64,000 nucleotides of DNA, from assembly GCA_963828855.1 (NCBI GenBank), contig CAWHGB010000002.1:682001-746000 (forward strand). The letters run 5' to 3'. Shown here in pieces: positions 1-8,870 of this stretch. The notes beneath the pieces are model-generated. The model had not been told where the DNA came from. It did not search any database and saw only the letters and a program-made list of their open reading frames with translations. Origin of the DNA: CAVVEQ01 sp963828855 (GTDB lineage: Bacteria; Chloroflexota; Anaerolineae; Anaerolineales; Anaerolineaceae). The position numbers and the translations under genes were made by a program. How positions within the stretch are numbered: the first letter of the stretch is position 1; each line of letters begins with the position of its first letter.

Positions 1-694
1 AAAAGGATATTTATCGCAGTTGGAATTATTACCCTGGCAAGTATCCTTCTAACCTGGAACGGAAGCGCTTGGGGTTTTTCTTTGGGTGCCCTGGCTATTA
101 TTTCCGCTTGTTTTCTTTGGGGACTGGATAACAACCTCACCCGGAATATCTCCGGGAAAGATCCTTTGATGATCGTTGGAATAAAGGGGTTATGTGCTGG
201 TATGTTTTCTTTGCTTTTGGCGATCGTTCTAAAAATCCCGTTTCCCCCGATTGATCCGATTCTGATATCAATCCTGGTCGGGGCGGTTTGTTACGGGTTG
301 AGTATTCAACTTTTCATCCTTTCTTTGCGTGGACTTGGCTCGGCGCGTACCGGTGCTCTTTTCGGTACGGCGCCTTTCGTTGGAGCGATCCTTTCCCTGG
401 TTTTTCTGAATGAGATTCCCCCCACTCTTTTCTGGATCGCATTCCCCATTATGGGTGTGGGAGCATGGTTGATGTTGACCGAAAACCACGCCCACGAACA
501 CACCCATTCAGAACTAGGAGCATGCCCATTCCCACTATCACCCGGATGAACATCATCATCATGTCCATCCCGGGAAAGAGGGGGTTTTTTCCGGCAAGCA
601 TTCCCATGCTCACAACCACGATTTCCTCAGCCATTCACATGCACACGCGCCGGACCTGCACCATAGGCATGATCATATCGAACCATCTAGTTAA
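1..694 (+). CDS. DMT-family (EamA) transporter with His-rich tail, 5' partial, frameshifted
   Basis: The reading frame is open from the first base, so the N-terminus lies outside the window. The visible part has about five hydrophobic membrane segments and an EamA-type second repeat ending GVGAWLMLTENHAHEHTHSE, as in drug/metabolite exporters of the inner membrane. As read, the frame stops at 549. One base inserted near 516 explains this: the next frame continues with a tail extremely rich in His (many HAH, HHHH and HSH motifs) to a stop at 694. Such His-rich tails are known in a DMT subgroup and may bind metal. The substrate is unknown. The convergent gene msrQ ends 44 bases away. Confidence 0.75.
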
Positions 695-737
695 TCTTTT
701 ATCCATAAAATTTATGATTCAGCTTGGTGAGATAAAT

Positions 738-1385
738 CTATCCCTCCCTTAAACGACTTTGGTCCTTTTTAGTCCTGCGAATTGATCTGGAGATGAGTGG
801 GATCCGAATCACCAGGAGAAGAATAACGATCACTGCATAGATCAAAGGCAGGGTGTAATTTCCCTGAAGTTTGAGGATATTTCCCTTCATCACCATGGCG
901 AAATGCAGAATCACCAGCGGGGAGAGTATATAAACCAGGCGGTGCAGCTTTTTCCAGTTTGAGCCCAGCTTGGATATCGCGAATCGGTTGGACGTTATCG
1001 TCAGGATTAATAGGATGGTTAACGCAATCGCGCCAACGATAATGAAGTTTCGACGGGCTATCTCGCCCAGGATGAGGGTCAAATCAAACCCATAATCCAG
1101 ACCGATAAAAATTATAAAATGAATAAAAGCGTATAGCGCTCCATAGAGTCCCAGCGCCTTCCGCCTGCGGACAAATTCCTTCCAGCCGGTGACTGTCCTT
1201 GCCGGTGTACAGGCCAGGGAGAGAACCAGGAAGAACAGCGCGATTTTTCCGGTCTGGTGTTCCAATTCCAAAATTGGATTCGGCCCCAGGTTATCGGTTT
1301 GAAAACGAAAAATCAGATACACCAGCGGAAGGATCCCGCCAAGGTGCACCAGGACTTGGAAAATTGTCGGACGGCCATTCTTCAA
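738..1385 (-). CDS. msrQ: MsrQ-like heme membrane subunit of the methionine sulfoxide reductase system
   Basis: This 215-residue protein has about six hydrophobic segments and belongs to the ferric-reductase-like transmembrane family (YedZ/MsrQ). In known systems MsrQ passes electrons from the quinone pool or flavin through heme to MsrP, which repairs oxidised methionines outside the cytoplasm. The conserved pattern LACTPARTVTGW and the histidines in the segments around GALYAFIHF and LVILHFAMV fit heme ligation. The start is a TTG placed directly after the msrP stop, which indicates translational coupling. An ATG lies nearby but is in another frame. Confidence 0.88.
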   Translation of the reverse strand: MKNGRPTIFQVLVHLGGILPLVYLIFRFQTDNLGPNPILELEHQTGKIALFFLVLSLACTPARTVTGWKEFVRRRKALGLYGALYAFIHFIIFIGLDYGFDLTLILGEIARRNFIIVGAIALTILLILTITSNRFAISKLGSNWKKLHRLVYILSPLVILHFAMVMKGNILKLQGNYTLPLIYAVIVILLLVIRIPLISRSIRRTKKDQSRLREG

Positions 1386-2345
1386 CTAATAACTCACAGA
1401 TAAATCCATGTCTTTGTAGAGATCAGCCACCTGATCCTCATATCCATTGAACATCAACGTCTTGCGTCTGCCCGTTTCACCGATGCGCCTTTCAGTGGCC
1501 TGCGACCAGCGGGGATGATCCACGTTTGGATTGACGTTGGAATAGAATCCATATTCTCGGGGTGCGATCGTGTTCCAAAGTGTCTCCGGGCGCTCGGAAA
1601 CCAGCACAATTTTAATGATGGCTTTGATGGATTTGAACCCATACTTCCAGGGTGCGACCACACGAATCCCGCCTCCATTTTGCGCGGGTAATTTCCCGCC
1701 GTAAAGCCCAGTGGCAAAGATTGCCAGGTCGTTCAAGGCTTCATCCAGTCGCAATCCCTCGGTATAGGGCCAGGGATAATTGTAGTCGCTCAGTCCGGGC
1801 ATCTCCTCCGGTCGCATGATTGTTTCGAAGGCGACAAACTTCGCGTCCGAAGTCGGGGCAACTTCCTCCAGCAGGCGCGAGACCGGGAACCCAACCCAGG
1901 GAATTACCATGCTCCAGGCTTCCACGCAGCGCAGGCGGTAGATTCTTTCCTCTGGCTTAAATTTGCTCACCAGATCATCCACCGAATATCTGCCCGGCTT
2001 CGAAACCAAACCTGATACCTCCACGCTCCAGGGAGAGGTCTGAAAATCCTTCGCCAGGGGAGCCACACCTTCCTTGTCAGTGGTGAACTCATAATAATTG
2101 TTGTAATGGGTGATTTCATTCAAAGAATTCGCGGGGTCACCCAACTCATCAGTGAGGCCTTCTACCGGAGTCGGCTCTATACCTGCCTGGTCTTCCGGCG
2201 TTGCGATCTGCGGCATGCAGGCAGCCAACGTCATGCTTCCAGCCAGCAGCCCGGTGGATCGAATGAAATTGCGCCGGGAAAGATACAGGCTCAGCGGGGT
2301 TATATCTTCTGGATCGATGGGATGACTGCGAGATTTGGTTGCCAT
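1386..2345 (-). CDS. msrP: MsrP-like molybdopterin methionine sulfoxide reductase, catalytic subunit
   Basis: The N-terminus carries a twin-arginine signal (SRRNFIRS followed by a hydrophobic stretch), so the folded molybdenum protein is exported. The body is a sulfite-oxidase-type Mo-cofactor domain; the cysteine in YRLRCVEAWS is the expected molybdenum ligand. Later motifs such as RVVAPWKYGFKSIK are typical of YedY/MsrP. I start at the ATG at 2345, four codons inside the longest frame, because a GAGGG ribosome site lies five bases upstream. It forms a two-gene operon with msrQ and reduces methionine sulfoxide in exported proteins. Confidence 0.92.
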   Translation of the reverse strand: MATKSRSHPIDPEDITPLSLYLSRRNFIRSTGLLAGSMTLAACMPQIATPEDQAGIEPTPVEGLTDELGDPANSLNEITHYNNYYEFTTDKEGVAPLAKDFQTSPWSVEVSGLVSKPGRYSVDDLVSKFKPEERIYRLRCVEAWSMVIPWVGFPVSRLLEEVAPTSDAKFVAFETIMRPEEMPGLSDYNYPWPYTEGLRLDEALNDLAIFATGLYGGKLPAQNGGGIRVVAPWKYGFKSIKAIIKIVLVSERPETLWNTIAPREYGFYSNVNPNVDHPRWSQATERRIGETGRRKTLMFNGYEDQVADLYKDMDLSVSY

Positions 2346-2546
2346 TTTTACCCTCACAATTTATTAGGATTGCGCATTTTATTAAACTCAAATTTTGCCG
2401 AAAGGTTCAAAGTCATCAACAAGATCATCAATAAATCTCGATCTCGCGAATTATTGTGAGATTGTCGATATATTTTATCCAATTATCGTTTATTTTGATG
2501 AAAATTTCCACAGGACTACCTGTGAAAAAGATTAAGAATCATCTTG

Positions 2547-2581
2547 TTGCATATTACGCATTAGATTTGTATAATATACAA
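2547..2581 (+). promoter_or_regulatory. Promoter and candidate IclR operator
   Basis: A -35 box TTGCAT (2547-2552) and a -10 box TATAAT (2570-2575) are separated by 17 bases. A perfect palindrome, TTGTAT-AAT-ATACAA (2567-2581), covers the -10 box and ends three bases before the GTG start, which suggests autorepression and a transcript with almost no leader. The rest of the 2346-2583 intergenic region holds only the upstream signals of the divergent msrPQ pair. Confidence 0.6.
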
Positions 2582-2583
2582 CA

Positions 2584-3321
2584 GTGACTGAAATTCAATC
2601 CCTTGCTCGCGGATTGCGCATCCTCGATGTGCTCGGTGAATCGTCCGAAGGGGCAACCATCTCCGAATTAGCAGAACTCCTTGGCGTAGATAAAGGCACA
2701 GCATCTCGTCTGGTCTCCACTTTAGTGTCGTATGGTTATGCAGAAAAAGATGAAACCACCCGCCGCTTTTTTCCAGGCAGCCGGGTGGTGGCTCTCAGCC
2801 GCAGTGTGCTCAACCGCCTACCCCTCAGGGAGGCGGCGAAGCCGTTCTTAAGGGAGTTAATGGAAAAGACAGGCGAATGCGCCCATTTAGCGGTCTGTTC
2901 CCAGGGGAAAGCGCTCTATATCGACCAGGTGGAGTCCCCCGCCACCCTGCGGGTGAACGCCCAGGTGGGCACCATGAACCCATTGCACTGCACCGCGCTT
3001 GGAAAGATCCTGCTCGCCTACTGCGATGCTCCCTTCCCCACTGAATTGAACAAACACACACCCCAAACCATCACCATTCCAGAACAATTGAGAACTCATC
3101 TTGAAGAGGTTCGTCAGCTTGGATACGCCATGGATGAGCAGGAGTTTGATCTTGGCGTTCGCTGCCTTGCTGCCCCAGTTTTCGACTTTCGCGGGAAAGG
3201 GATCGCTTCCATCGGAATCTCTGGTCCAGCCAGCCGGATCACACCCGCAAAAGTAGCTGGTCTTGCAGAGATAGTCACCGGAGTTGCCCGGGAACTTTCT
3301 GCACGCTTGATCCGGAAATGA
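2584..3321 (+). CDS. IclR-family transcriptional regulator
   Basis: This 245-residue regulator has an N-terminal winged helix-turn-helix (ISELAELLGVDKGTASRLVS, about residues 24-43) and a C-terminal IclR effector domain with signature stretches MNPLHCTALGKILLAY and GVRCLAAPVFD. It probably controls the downstream carbohydrate operon, which begins 21 bases after its stop. The start is a GTG only two or three bases from the predicted transcription start, so the message may be leaderless. The effector is unknown; family members bind small organic acids or sugar-acid catabolites. Confidence 0.9.
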   Translation: MTEIQSLARGLRILDVLGESSEGATISELAELLGVDKGTASRLVSTLVSYGYAEKDETTRRFFPGSRVVALSRSVLNRLPLREAAKPFLRELMEKTGECAHLAVCSQGKALYIDQVESPATLRVNAQVGTMNPLHCTALGKILLAYCDAPFPTELNKHTPQTITIPEQLRTHLEEVRQLGYAMDEQEFDLGVRCLAAPVFDFRGKGIASIGISGPASRITPAKVAGLAEIVTGVARELSARLIRK

Positions 3322-3342
3322 AACCGTCTTAATGAGGTCGTC

Positions 3343-5196
3343 ATGAATCATTTACCCGAAAGGAATGATCTCGCCAAGCAACGCACCCAACATGCTGAAA
3401 TGCTTTCCCGGGGTGAGCTCCCTTCCTCGTTATCCCTCACCCTTTCCGAAGCGCTCGTGATTGGTCTGCTGCGTCAGGGGGTCAGATCGTTTCTCACCGT
3501 ACTCGGTCATGGTTCCACAGAAATAGGCGAGGTGTTGCGGATCTATCAGCTTGCCGGTTTGCTTCGGGTTTTCGGGTTAAGAAGCGAGATCGAAGCCTCC
3601 CACGCAGCCACCGCCCTGCGCTGGGTGACTGGTGAAAAGGCGGCTGTGGTGACCTCCATTGGCCCAGGTGCGCTGCAAGCCCTGGCTGCCTCCATCGCGC
3701 CAGCTTCGGATGGCATCGGGGTGTGGTACTTGCTGGGTGATGAGACCACTGAGGATGAAGGTTTCAACATGCAGCAGATCCCTAAACATGAGCAGGGATC
3801 ATTCGAAAAGCTCTTTGGTACCCTTGGCAGGGCATATTCTCTGCATACCCCGCTTTCCCTCGCTTCCGCACTCAACCGCGGTGCGGTGGTGATTGATCAT
3901 CCCTTCCGTGCCGGACCATTCTTCCTCCTGATGCCTATGAACACCCAGGCAGCCTGGCTGGAAGATTTCAATTTGGATGAACTCCCCAGAACCCACGACA
4001 TCAGGCTGGGTCCCGCCGCAGGTGATTACGGGACCGCCGCCAGTTGGATTCGGGAAGCAGAACGGATCGTGATTAAAGTGGGTGGCGGAGGGCGAAATGC
4101 TGGCGCGGAATTGATCCAGCTCCTTGACCTCAGCGGAGGGGTCCTTGTGCACACCCCCATCGCTACTGGCTGCATCCCCTACTCCGATCCGCGAAATATG
4201 GCCGTGGGCGGCTCCAAGGGCACTCTTTGCGGCAATTTTGCAATGGAAAAGGCTGACCTGCTTATCGCAATCGGCACCCGCGCGGTCTGCCAGTCGGATT
4301 GCTCCCGCACCGGTTACCCTCAGGTGAATCGGGTGATCAACATCAACTCCGACCCGGAGGATACTGCCCATTACAATTGGACTCTTCCCCTGATGGGTGA
4401 TATTCGCGCCACCCTTGCGCAGCTCAACCAGGAACTGGCAGAAAACCAACCTGAAAAGTCGGATTGGTTGGAGAAATGCGCTGAAAAGAAAGCTGCCTGG
4501 CAGGCGTTCAAGCAGGATCGCTTCCAGCACCCTAGGTTGACCGACGATTATTGGGGGACGACCGTCCTCACCCAACCCGCGGTGATCAAGATCGCCACGG
4601 ATTGGGCCAAAGCCCGATCGATTCCCTGTTTTTTTGACGCCGGAGACGTTCAAGCCAATGGATTCCAAATAGTGGAAGATGATCATCCCGGTCAGACCTT
4701 CACCGAAACCGGCGCATCATACATGGGTTTCGCAGTGTCCGCCCTGCTTTCCACGGGAATTTCTTCCAAATCCTTCTATGCACTCGCCCTCACCGGAGAT
4801 GGCTCCTTCACCATGAACCCGCAGATCCTGATCGACGGGGTTGAACACGGCGCGCAGGGCTGTATCCTTCTACTGGATAACGGCCGCATGGGTGCAATTA
4901 CCGGCTTGCAGATGGACCAGTACGGGCAGGAGATTGCCACTGCCAATAACATCCATGTTGACTACCTTTCCTGGGCGAAGTCTGTTCCCGGGATCCTGGC
5001 GTTGGATGGAGGCAATTCGCCAGCTTCGCTACGCTCCACCCTGGAGAAAGCCGGCAGCCACGCGGGATTATCCTTGATCCACGTACCTGTGTACTTCGGA
5101 TCGAATCCGCTGGGTGGAATGGGCGTCTACGGCCGTTGGAATGTGGGTAACTGGTGCGAGAATGTACAATCCATGCGCCACCAGATCGGACTGTAA
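3343..5196 (+). CDS. IolD-like thiamine-diphosphate-dependent hydrolase
   Basis: This 617-residue protein has the three-domain layout of the acetolactate synthase/IolD superfamily: an N-terminal pyrimidine-binding domain with the catalytic Glu region SEIEASHAATALRW, a central domain, and a C-terminal diphosphate-binding domain with GDGSFTMNPQ followed by LLLDNGR. It most resembles IolD, which opens the ring of trihydroxycyclohexane-1,2-dione in Bacillus-type inositol breakdown. IolE and IolB are not present here, and the neighbours are transketolase halves and an RpiB-like isomerase. The true substrate may therefore be another cyclic or acyclic alpha-dicarbonyl. No frameshift was seen. Confidence 0.75.
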   Translation: MNHLPERNDLAKQRTQHAEMLSRGELPSSLSLTLSEALVIGLLRQGVRSFLTVLGHGSTEIGEVLRIYQLAGLLRVFGLRSEIEASHAATALRWVTGEKAAVVTSIGPGALQALAASIAPASDGIGVWYLLGDETTEDEGFNMQQIPKHEQGSFEKLFGTLGRAYSLHTPLSLASALNRGAVVIDHPFRAGPFFLLMPMNTQAAWLEDFNLDELPRTHDIRLGPAAGDYGTAASWIREAERIVIKVGGGGRNAGAELIQLLDLSGGVLVHTPIATGCIPYSDPRNMAVGGSKGTLCGNFAMEKADLLIAIGTRAVCQSDCSRTGYPQVNRVININSDPEDTAHYNWTLPLMGDIRATLAQLNQELAENQPEKSDWLEKCAEKKAAWQAFKQDRFQHPRLTDDYWGTTVLTQPAVIKIATDWAKARSIPCFFDAGDVQANGFQIVEDDHPGQTFTETGASYMGFAVSALLSTGISSKSFYALALTGDGSFTMNPQILIDGVEHGAQGCILLLDNGRMGAITGLQMDQYGQEIATANNIHVDYLSWAKSVPGILALDGGNSPASLRSTLEKAGSHAGLSLIHVPVYFGSNPLGGMGVYGRWNVGNWCENVQSMRHQIGL

Positions 5197-5211
5197 TCTC
5201 AAAGAGGTGAA

Positions 5212-6054
5212 ATGAGTTCTCTGACCCCCCAAAGAATTCTTGAACTTGAGGAAACCGCCCGCTTATTGCGCGTGGATAGCCTGCGCTTCATCCACCGCAG
5301 GGGCTCTGGTCATCCCGGCGGTGCGCTCTCCGCCGCAGAGATCATGGCTGCGCTTTACTTCGAGGTGATGCGTATAGATCCCTCCCGGCCGGATTGGGAG
5401 GGCCGCGACCGTTTTATTCTTAGCAAGGGACATGCTTCGGCGGTGCTTTACGCTGCACTCACCCGGCGTGGTTTCTACCCGGCATCCGAAATGGAATCCT
5501 GGGGTGAGATCGACTGCCCGCACCAGGGGCACCCAGACCGGTTGAAAACGCCGGGAGTGGATATGACCAGCGGTCTGCTGGGACACGGCGTGGCCGTTGG
5601 CGCAGGGTTGGCACTCGCTGCGCGGTTAAAGAAGCATGATTTCCAAACCTACGTCCTGCTTGGAGACGGTGAATCCCAAGGCGGGATCGTCTGGGAGGGC
5701 GCGGCAGTAGCCGCCAAATATCGCCTCTCCAATCTCACCTGCATCCTGGATTACAACGATGTCCAGCTTGATGGCCCGGTGCATGAGGTCATGCCCCTGG
5801 AACCAATCGCGGATAAATGGAGGGCATATCGCTGGCACGTTCTGGAGATCGATGGGCATGATATCCGCCAGGTGGTGGAAGGTCTGCGTTTAGCTTCTCA
5901 AGTGCACGAAAAGCCCACCATCCTTATTGCTCGGACTACCAAGGGCAAGGGGGTTTCCTTCATGGAAAATAATTCCTTCTGGCATGGTAACGTACCGAAC
6001 GGTGAGCAATTGGCTCAAGCACTCAACGAGCTGGGGGAGGTGAACAATGGCTGA
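5212..6054 (+). CDS. Transketolase, N-terminal subunit
   Basis: This is the thiamine-diphosphate-binding half of a split transketolase (280 residues). It shows the substrate and cofactor motifs GHPGGALSAAEIMAALYFEV and GDGESQGGIVWEGA, and FILSKGHASAVLYA. It transfers two-carbon ketol units between sugar phosphates in the pentose phosphate pathway, together with the next gene. The GAGGTGAA site precedes the ATG. The stop overlaps the start of the C-terminal subunit by eight bases, which supports coupled synthesis in a fixed ratio. Confidence 0.92.
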   Translation: MSSLTPQRILELEETARLLRVDSLRFIHRRGSGHPGGALSAAEIMAALYFEVMRIDPSRPDWEGRDRFILSKGHASAVLYAALTRRGFYPASEMESWGEIDCPHQGHPDRLKTPGVDMTSGLLGHGVAVGAGLALAARLKKHDFQTYVLLGDGESQGGIVWEGAAVAAKYRLSNLTCILDYNDVQLDGPVHEVMPLEPIADKWRAYRWHVLEIDGHDIRQVVEGLRLASQVHEKPTILIARTTKGKGVSFMENNSFWHGNVPNGEQLAQALNELGEVNNG

Positions 6055-6988
6055 AATGGCAATGCGGGAAGCCTACGGGAGGGCTCTGGCAGATTATGGA
6101 GCCATAAATTCAAAGCTTGTCGCGCTGGATGTAGATACCTCCGCCTCCACCCTTTCCAACTTCTTTGCTGCACGTTACCCGGATCGCTTCTTCAACGTGG
6201 GCATCGCCGAGCCGAGCATGGTGGATGTGGCGGCTGGATTGGCTCTGGGAGGATTCATCCCCTTCATAAATGGGTTTGCATCGATCCTATCTCTCCGTGC
6301 GCTTGAACAGATCCGCACCTGCGTGTGCTATTCCCGTACGAACGTGAAGATCGCCGCGAGCTATGCAGGCATCTCTGATTTTAAGGATGGCCCCACGCAC
6401 TATTCCATTACCGATCTCGCCAATCTGCGCGCCTTGCCTGGGATGACTGTCATCGTCCCGGCGGATGCTGCCGAAGCCGCGGACTGGGTGCCGATTATTA
6501 CAGAATTTGACGGTCCGGTTTATTTACGGATCAGCCGTGCAGGCGCTCTACCTGTTCACCAGCCCGGATCTTTGCTTCAAATCGGAAAAGGTCGCAAACT
6601 GCGGGAAGGCAGCGATCTCACGATTGTCTCGATGGGCTCCATGACCGGGCGTAGCCTGGCTGCCGTCGAAATCCTGGCTGCGGAGGGCATCCATGCCCGC
6701 CTGCTGGAAATGCACACGCTCAAACCGCTGGATAACGAGATCCTGCTTCAAGCTGCCATCGAAACAGGAGCGATCGTCACCGCCGAGGAGCACAATATCA
6801 TTGGCGGGTTGGGAAGCGCTGTCGCGGAGACCCTGGCAGAAACCTGCCCGGTGCCGCTGGAACGGGTGGGCATCCGCGATTTCTTCTGCCCAACCGGGCG
6901 GGACCTGGATAAGTTGATGGATGCCTGTGGATTATCCGTGAATGCGGTCGTTGAAGCAGCCCACCGGGTGCTTGCCCGCAAGAAATAA
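6047..6988 (+). CDS. Transketolase, C-terminal subunit
   Basis: This 313-residue partner supplies the pyrimidine-binding and C-terminal domains of transketolase. Key motifs are the catalytic Glu stretch GIAEPSMVDVAAGLALGG and EEHNIIGGLGSAVAE near the end. The start ATG has a GGGGAGGTG ribosome site inside the preceding gene. Split transketolases are common in sugar-specific operons, where they serve catabolism rather than the housekeeping pathway. A dedicated role for the IclR operon is likely but not shown by sequence alone. Confidence 0.92.
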   Translation: MAEMAMREAYGRALADYGAINSKLVALDVDTSASTLSNFFAARYPDRFFNVGIAEPSMVDVAAGLALGGFIPFINGFASILSLRALEQIRTCVCYSRTNVKIAASYAGISDFKDGPTHYSITDLANLRALPGMTVIVPADAAEAADWVPIITEFDGPVYLRISRAGALPVHQPGSLLQIGKGRKLREGSDLTIVSMGSMTGRSLAAVEILAAEGIHARLLEMHTLKPLDNEILLQAAIETGAIVTAEEHNIIGGLGSAVAETLAETCPVPLERVGIRDFFCPTGRDLDKLMDACGLSVNAVVEAAHRVLARKK

Positions 6989-7009
6989 ATCCGAATTAGA
7001 GGAGAAACC

Positions 7010-7642
7010 ATGAAGATTGCCGTTATAAACGAGATCAGCGCCGCGGATAAAAATGCCGATATCCTGAAAGCGTTGGATGGCCGCGGGCATGAAATTTTAA
7101 ATGTCGGTAACATTTCCGCTGGCGAAACTCCGGGATTGCTTTATATTCATACCGGTCTGATGGCTGCTCTCCTCCTTCACTTGAAGGTTGTCGATTTTGT
7201 TGTGGGCGGCTGCGGAACCGGGCTGGGATTCCTCAACTCGGTGCTGCAATACCCCGGGGTCTTCTGCGGGCACCTGCTTACACCTCTGGATGCCTTCCTC
7301 TTCGCCCGGATCAACGCCGGGAACTGTGTTTCGCTGGCCTTGAACCAGGGCTACGGTTGGGCTGGAGACGTGAACCTGCGCATGATCTTCGACCAGCTTT
7401 TTACACCGGATACCGGCAGCGGTTACCCACCCCACCGCGCCGAGCCACAGCGACAGGGGCGTGAACTGCTGGCGACGGTTTCCCAATCCACCCATAAAAC
7501 CATGCCTGAGATCCTTGCCGCACTCCCGGAGGAGGTTGTGCGTCCGGCGGTTCAATTCCCGGCGTTCCGAGCAATTTTGGAAAAGGAGATCCATTCCCAC
7601 ACCGAAATCGAAAAAATACTCAACCCGTATTTTCAACATTAG
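7010..7642 (+). CDS. RpiB/LacAB-family sugar-phosphate isomerase
   Basis: The first 140 residues match the RpiB/LacA/LacB fold, with the glycine-rich active-site stretch GGCGTGLGFLNSV that carries the expected catalytic Cys. A C-terminal extension of about 60 residues is not part of ordinary RpiB. RpiB enzymes interconvert ribulose and ribose 5-phosphate, but relatives act on allose, erythrose/erythrulose or galactose derivatives, so the substrate cannot be fixed. GGAGAAACC precedes the ATG. The gene follows the transketolase pair by 21 bases in the same operon. Confidence 0.8.
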   Translation: MKIAVINEISAADKNADILKALDGRGHEILNVGNISAGETPGLLYIHTGLMAALLLHLKVVDFVVGGCGTGLGFLNSVLQYPGVFCGHLLTPLDAFLFARINAGNCVSLALNQGYGWAGDVNLRMIFDQLFTPDTGSGYPPHRAEPQRQGRELLATVSQSTHKTMPEILAALPEEVVRPAVQFPAFRAILEKEIHSHTEIEKILNPYFQH

Positions 7643-7702
7643 CATTCCCTTCTATGTAGTAATTTGATTTTCGGATAGGAAAAAAACACGAAGGAGGCTC
7701 AA

Positions 7703-8782
7703 ATGAAACCATTACGAGTCGCCATTGTCGGCTGCGGGCGAATCTCCGATCTGCATCAATTGGGGTATCGCGGCCGGGAAGACGCAAAAATCGTGGCAGT
7801 CTGCGATACCAATAAAACCCAGGCGAAGAAGAAAGCCAGGGAGTGGGGAGTCGAAAAGATATACACCCACTTTGAGGATGTACTCTCGGATAAGGAAGTG
7901 GATGCGGTGGAACTGCTCACCCCCCATCACCTGCACTGCCCGATGACCGTCCAGGCAGCGCAGGCCGGTAAGCATATATCCGTACAAAAACCCATGGCTT
8001 TGTGTGCGTCTGAAGCGGACGAGATGATCGCTGCAGCCACCAAAGCCGGGGTAATCCTGCGTGTATATGAAACATTCGTATTTTATCCCCCTGCTGTCCG
8101 CGCAAAGGAGATGATCGATGCTGGCGAGATAGGGGAGATCCGTGCCATTCGTATGCATGTAAGCACTGGTACAGCTGATACTTCCTGGAAGGTCCCTCTT
8201 TCCTCCTGGGTATGGCGGTTGAATGAAAAACAGTGCGGTGGTGGACCACTTGTCTTCGATCATGGCTACCACCTATTTTCTCTGGGGTACTATCTGGGTG
8301 GACCTGTGGAGAAAGTTTACGCCTGGATCGATAAGTCCCCCCTGACCGAAACCGCTAGAGTTTACAAGATCGACGCACCAGCGATGATCATGTTCCAATT
8401 CAAATCAAACCACTGCTACGGTCAACTGGATATAGAGCACACACCGAAAATGCGCATCTATTCGGATTACTATGCCGACGACGATCGCATTGAGGTGATC
8501 GGTGAAAAGGGGATGATCTTCATCAACCGCTACACTGCCCGAACGGTAGATCTGCCCGAATTGATGCTCTTCAAGGATGGCAAGACCACTCCCATCCCGG
8601 TTGAGGGAGTGGAATGGCACGATAGCTTCACCGCCACCACAGTCGATTTCATCGAGAAGCTTAATACTGGTGGTCAACCCCGACTGGATGGCCCCACCGG
8701 GAAGGCAGTGCTCCAGTTTACCCTGGCAGCACTCCAGAGCGCAGAAACCGGACGGGAAGTCCGCCCTGATGATGTGAAATGA
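7703..8782 (+). CDS. Gfo/Idh/MocA-family oxidoreductase
   Basis: This 359-residue protein has an N-terminal Rossmann fold (VAIVGCGRISDLHQLGY) and the family dehydrogenase domain. The usual EKP motif appears as VQKPMAL, keeping the catalytic Lys. The stretch CGGGPLVFDHGYHLFSLGYY gives the conserved Asp-His region. Members oxidise or reduce sugars, inositols or sugar phosphates with NAD(P). AAGGAGG precedes the ATG. It ends the IclR operon. It differs clearly from the IolG-like protein at 36.1 kb, so it probably acts on another substrate. Confidence 0.82.
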   Translation: MKPLRVAIVGCGRISDLHQLGYRGREDAKIVAVCDTNKTQAKKKAREWGVEKIYTHFEDVLSDKEVDAVELLTPHHLHCPMTVQAAQAGKHISVQKPMALCASEADEMIAAATKAGVILRVYETFVFYPPAVRAKEMIDAGEIGEIRAIRMHVSTGTADTSWKVPLSSWVWRLNEKQCGGGPLVFDHGYHLFSLGYYLGGPVEKVYAWIDKSPLTETARVYKIDAPAMIMFQFKSNHCYGQLDIEHTPKMRIYSDYYADDDRIEVIGEKGMIFINRYTARTVDLPELMLFKDGKTTPIPVEGVEWHDSFTATTVDFIEKLNTGGQPRLDGPTGKAVLQFTLAALQSAETGREVRPDDVK

Positions 8783-8801
8783 ACCTACAACATACAATCA
8801 A

Positions 8802-8830
8802 TTCACAATTCGGATAAAAACGGTTATGAT
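8802..8830 (+). promoter_or_regulatory. Promoter for ferritin
   Basis: TTCACA (8802-8807) and TATGAT (8825-8830) are separated by 17 bases. The leader to the ferritin start is about 35 bases and contains a GGAGG site. No clear iron-box was recognised. Confidence 0.5.
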
Positions 8831-8870
8831 TGAAATAAGATAAAAATATTCAATCTAAACGGAGGTTAAC

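Noticed and set aside
3799..4686. 295-codon minus frame inside the IolD-like gene
   Set aside because: It is antisense to an intact conserved enzyme.
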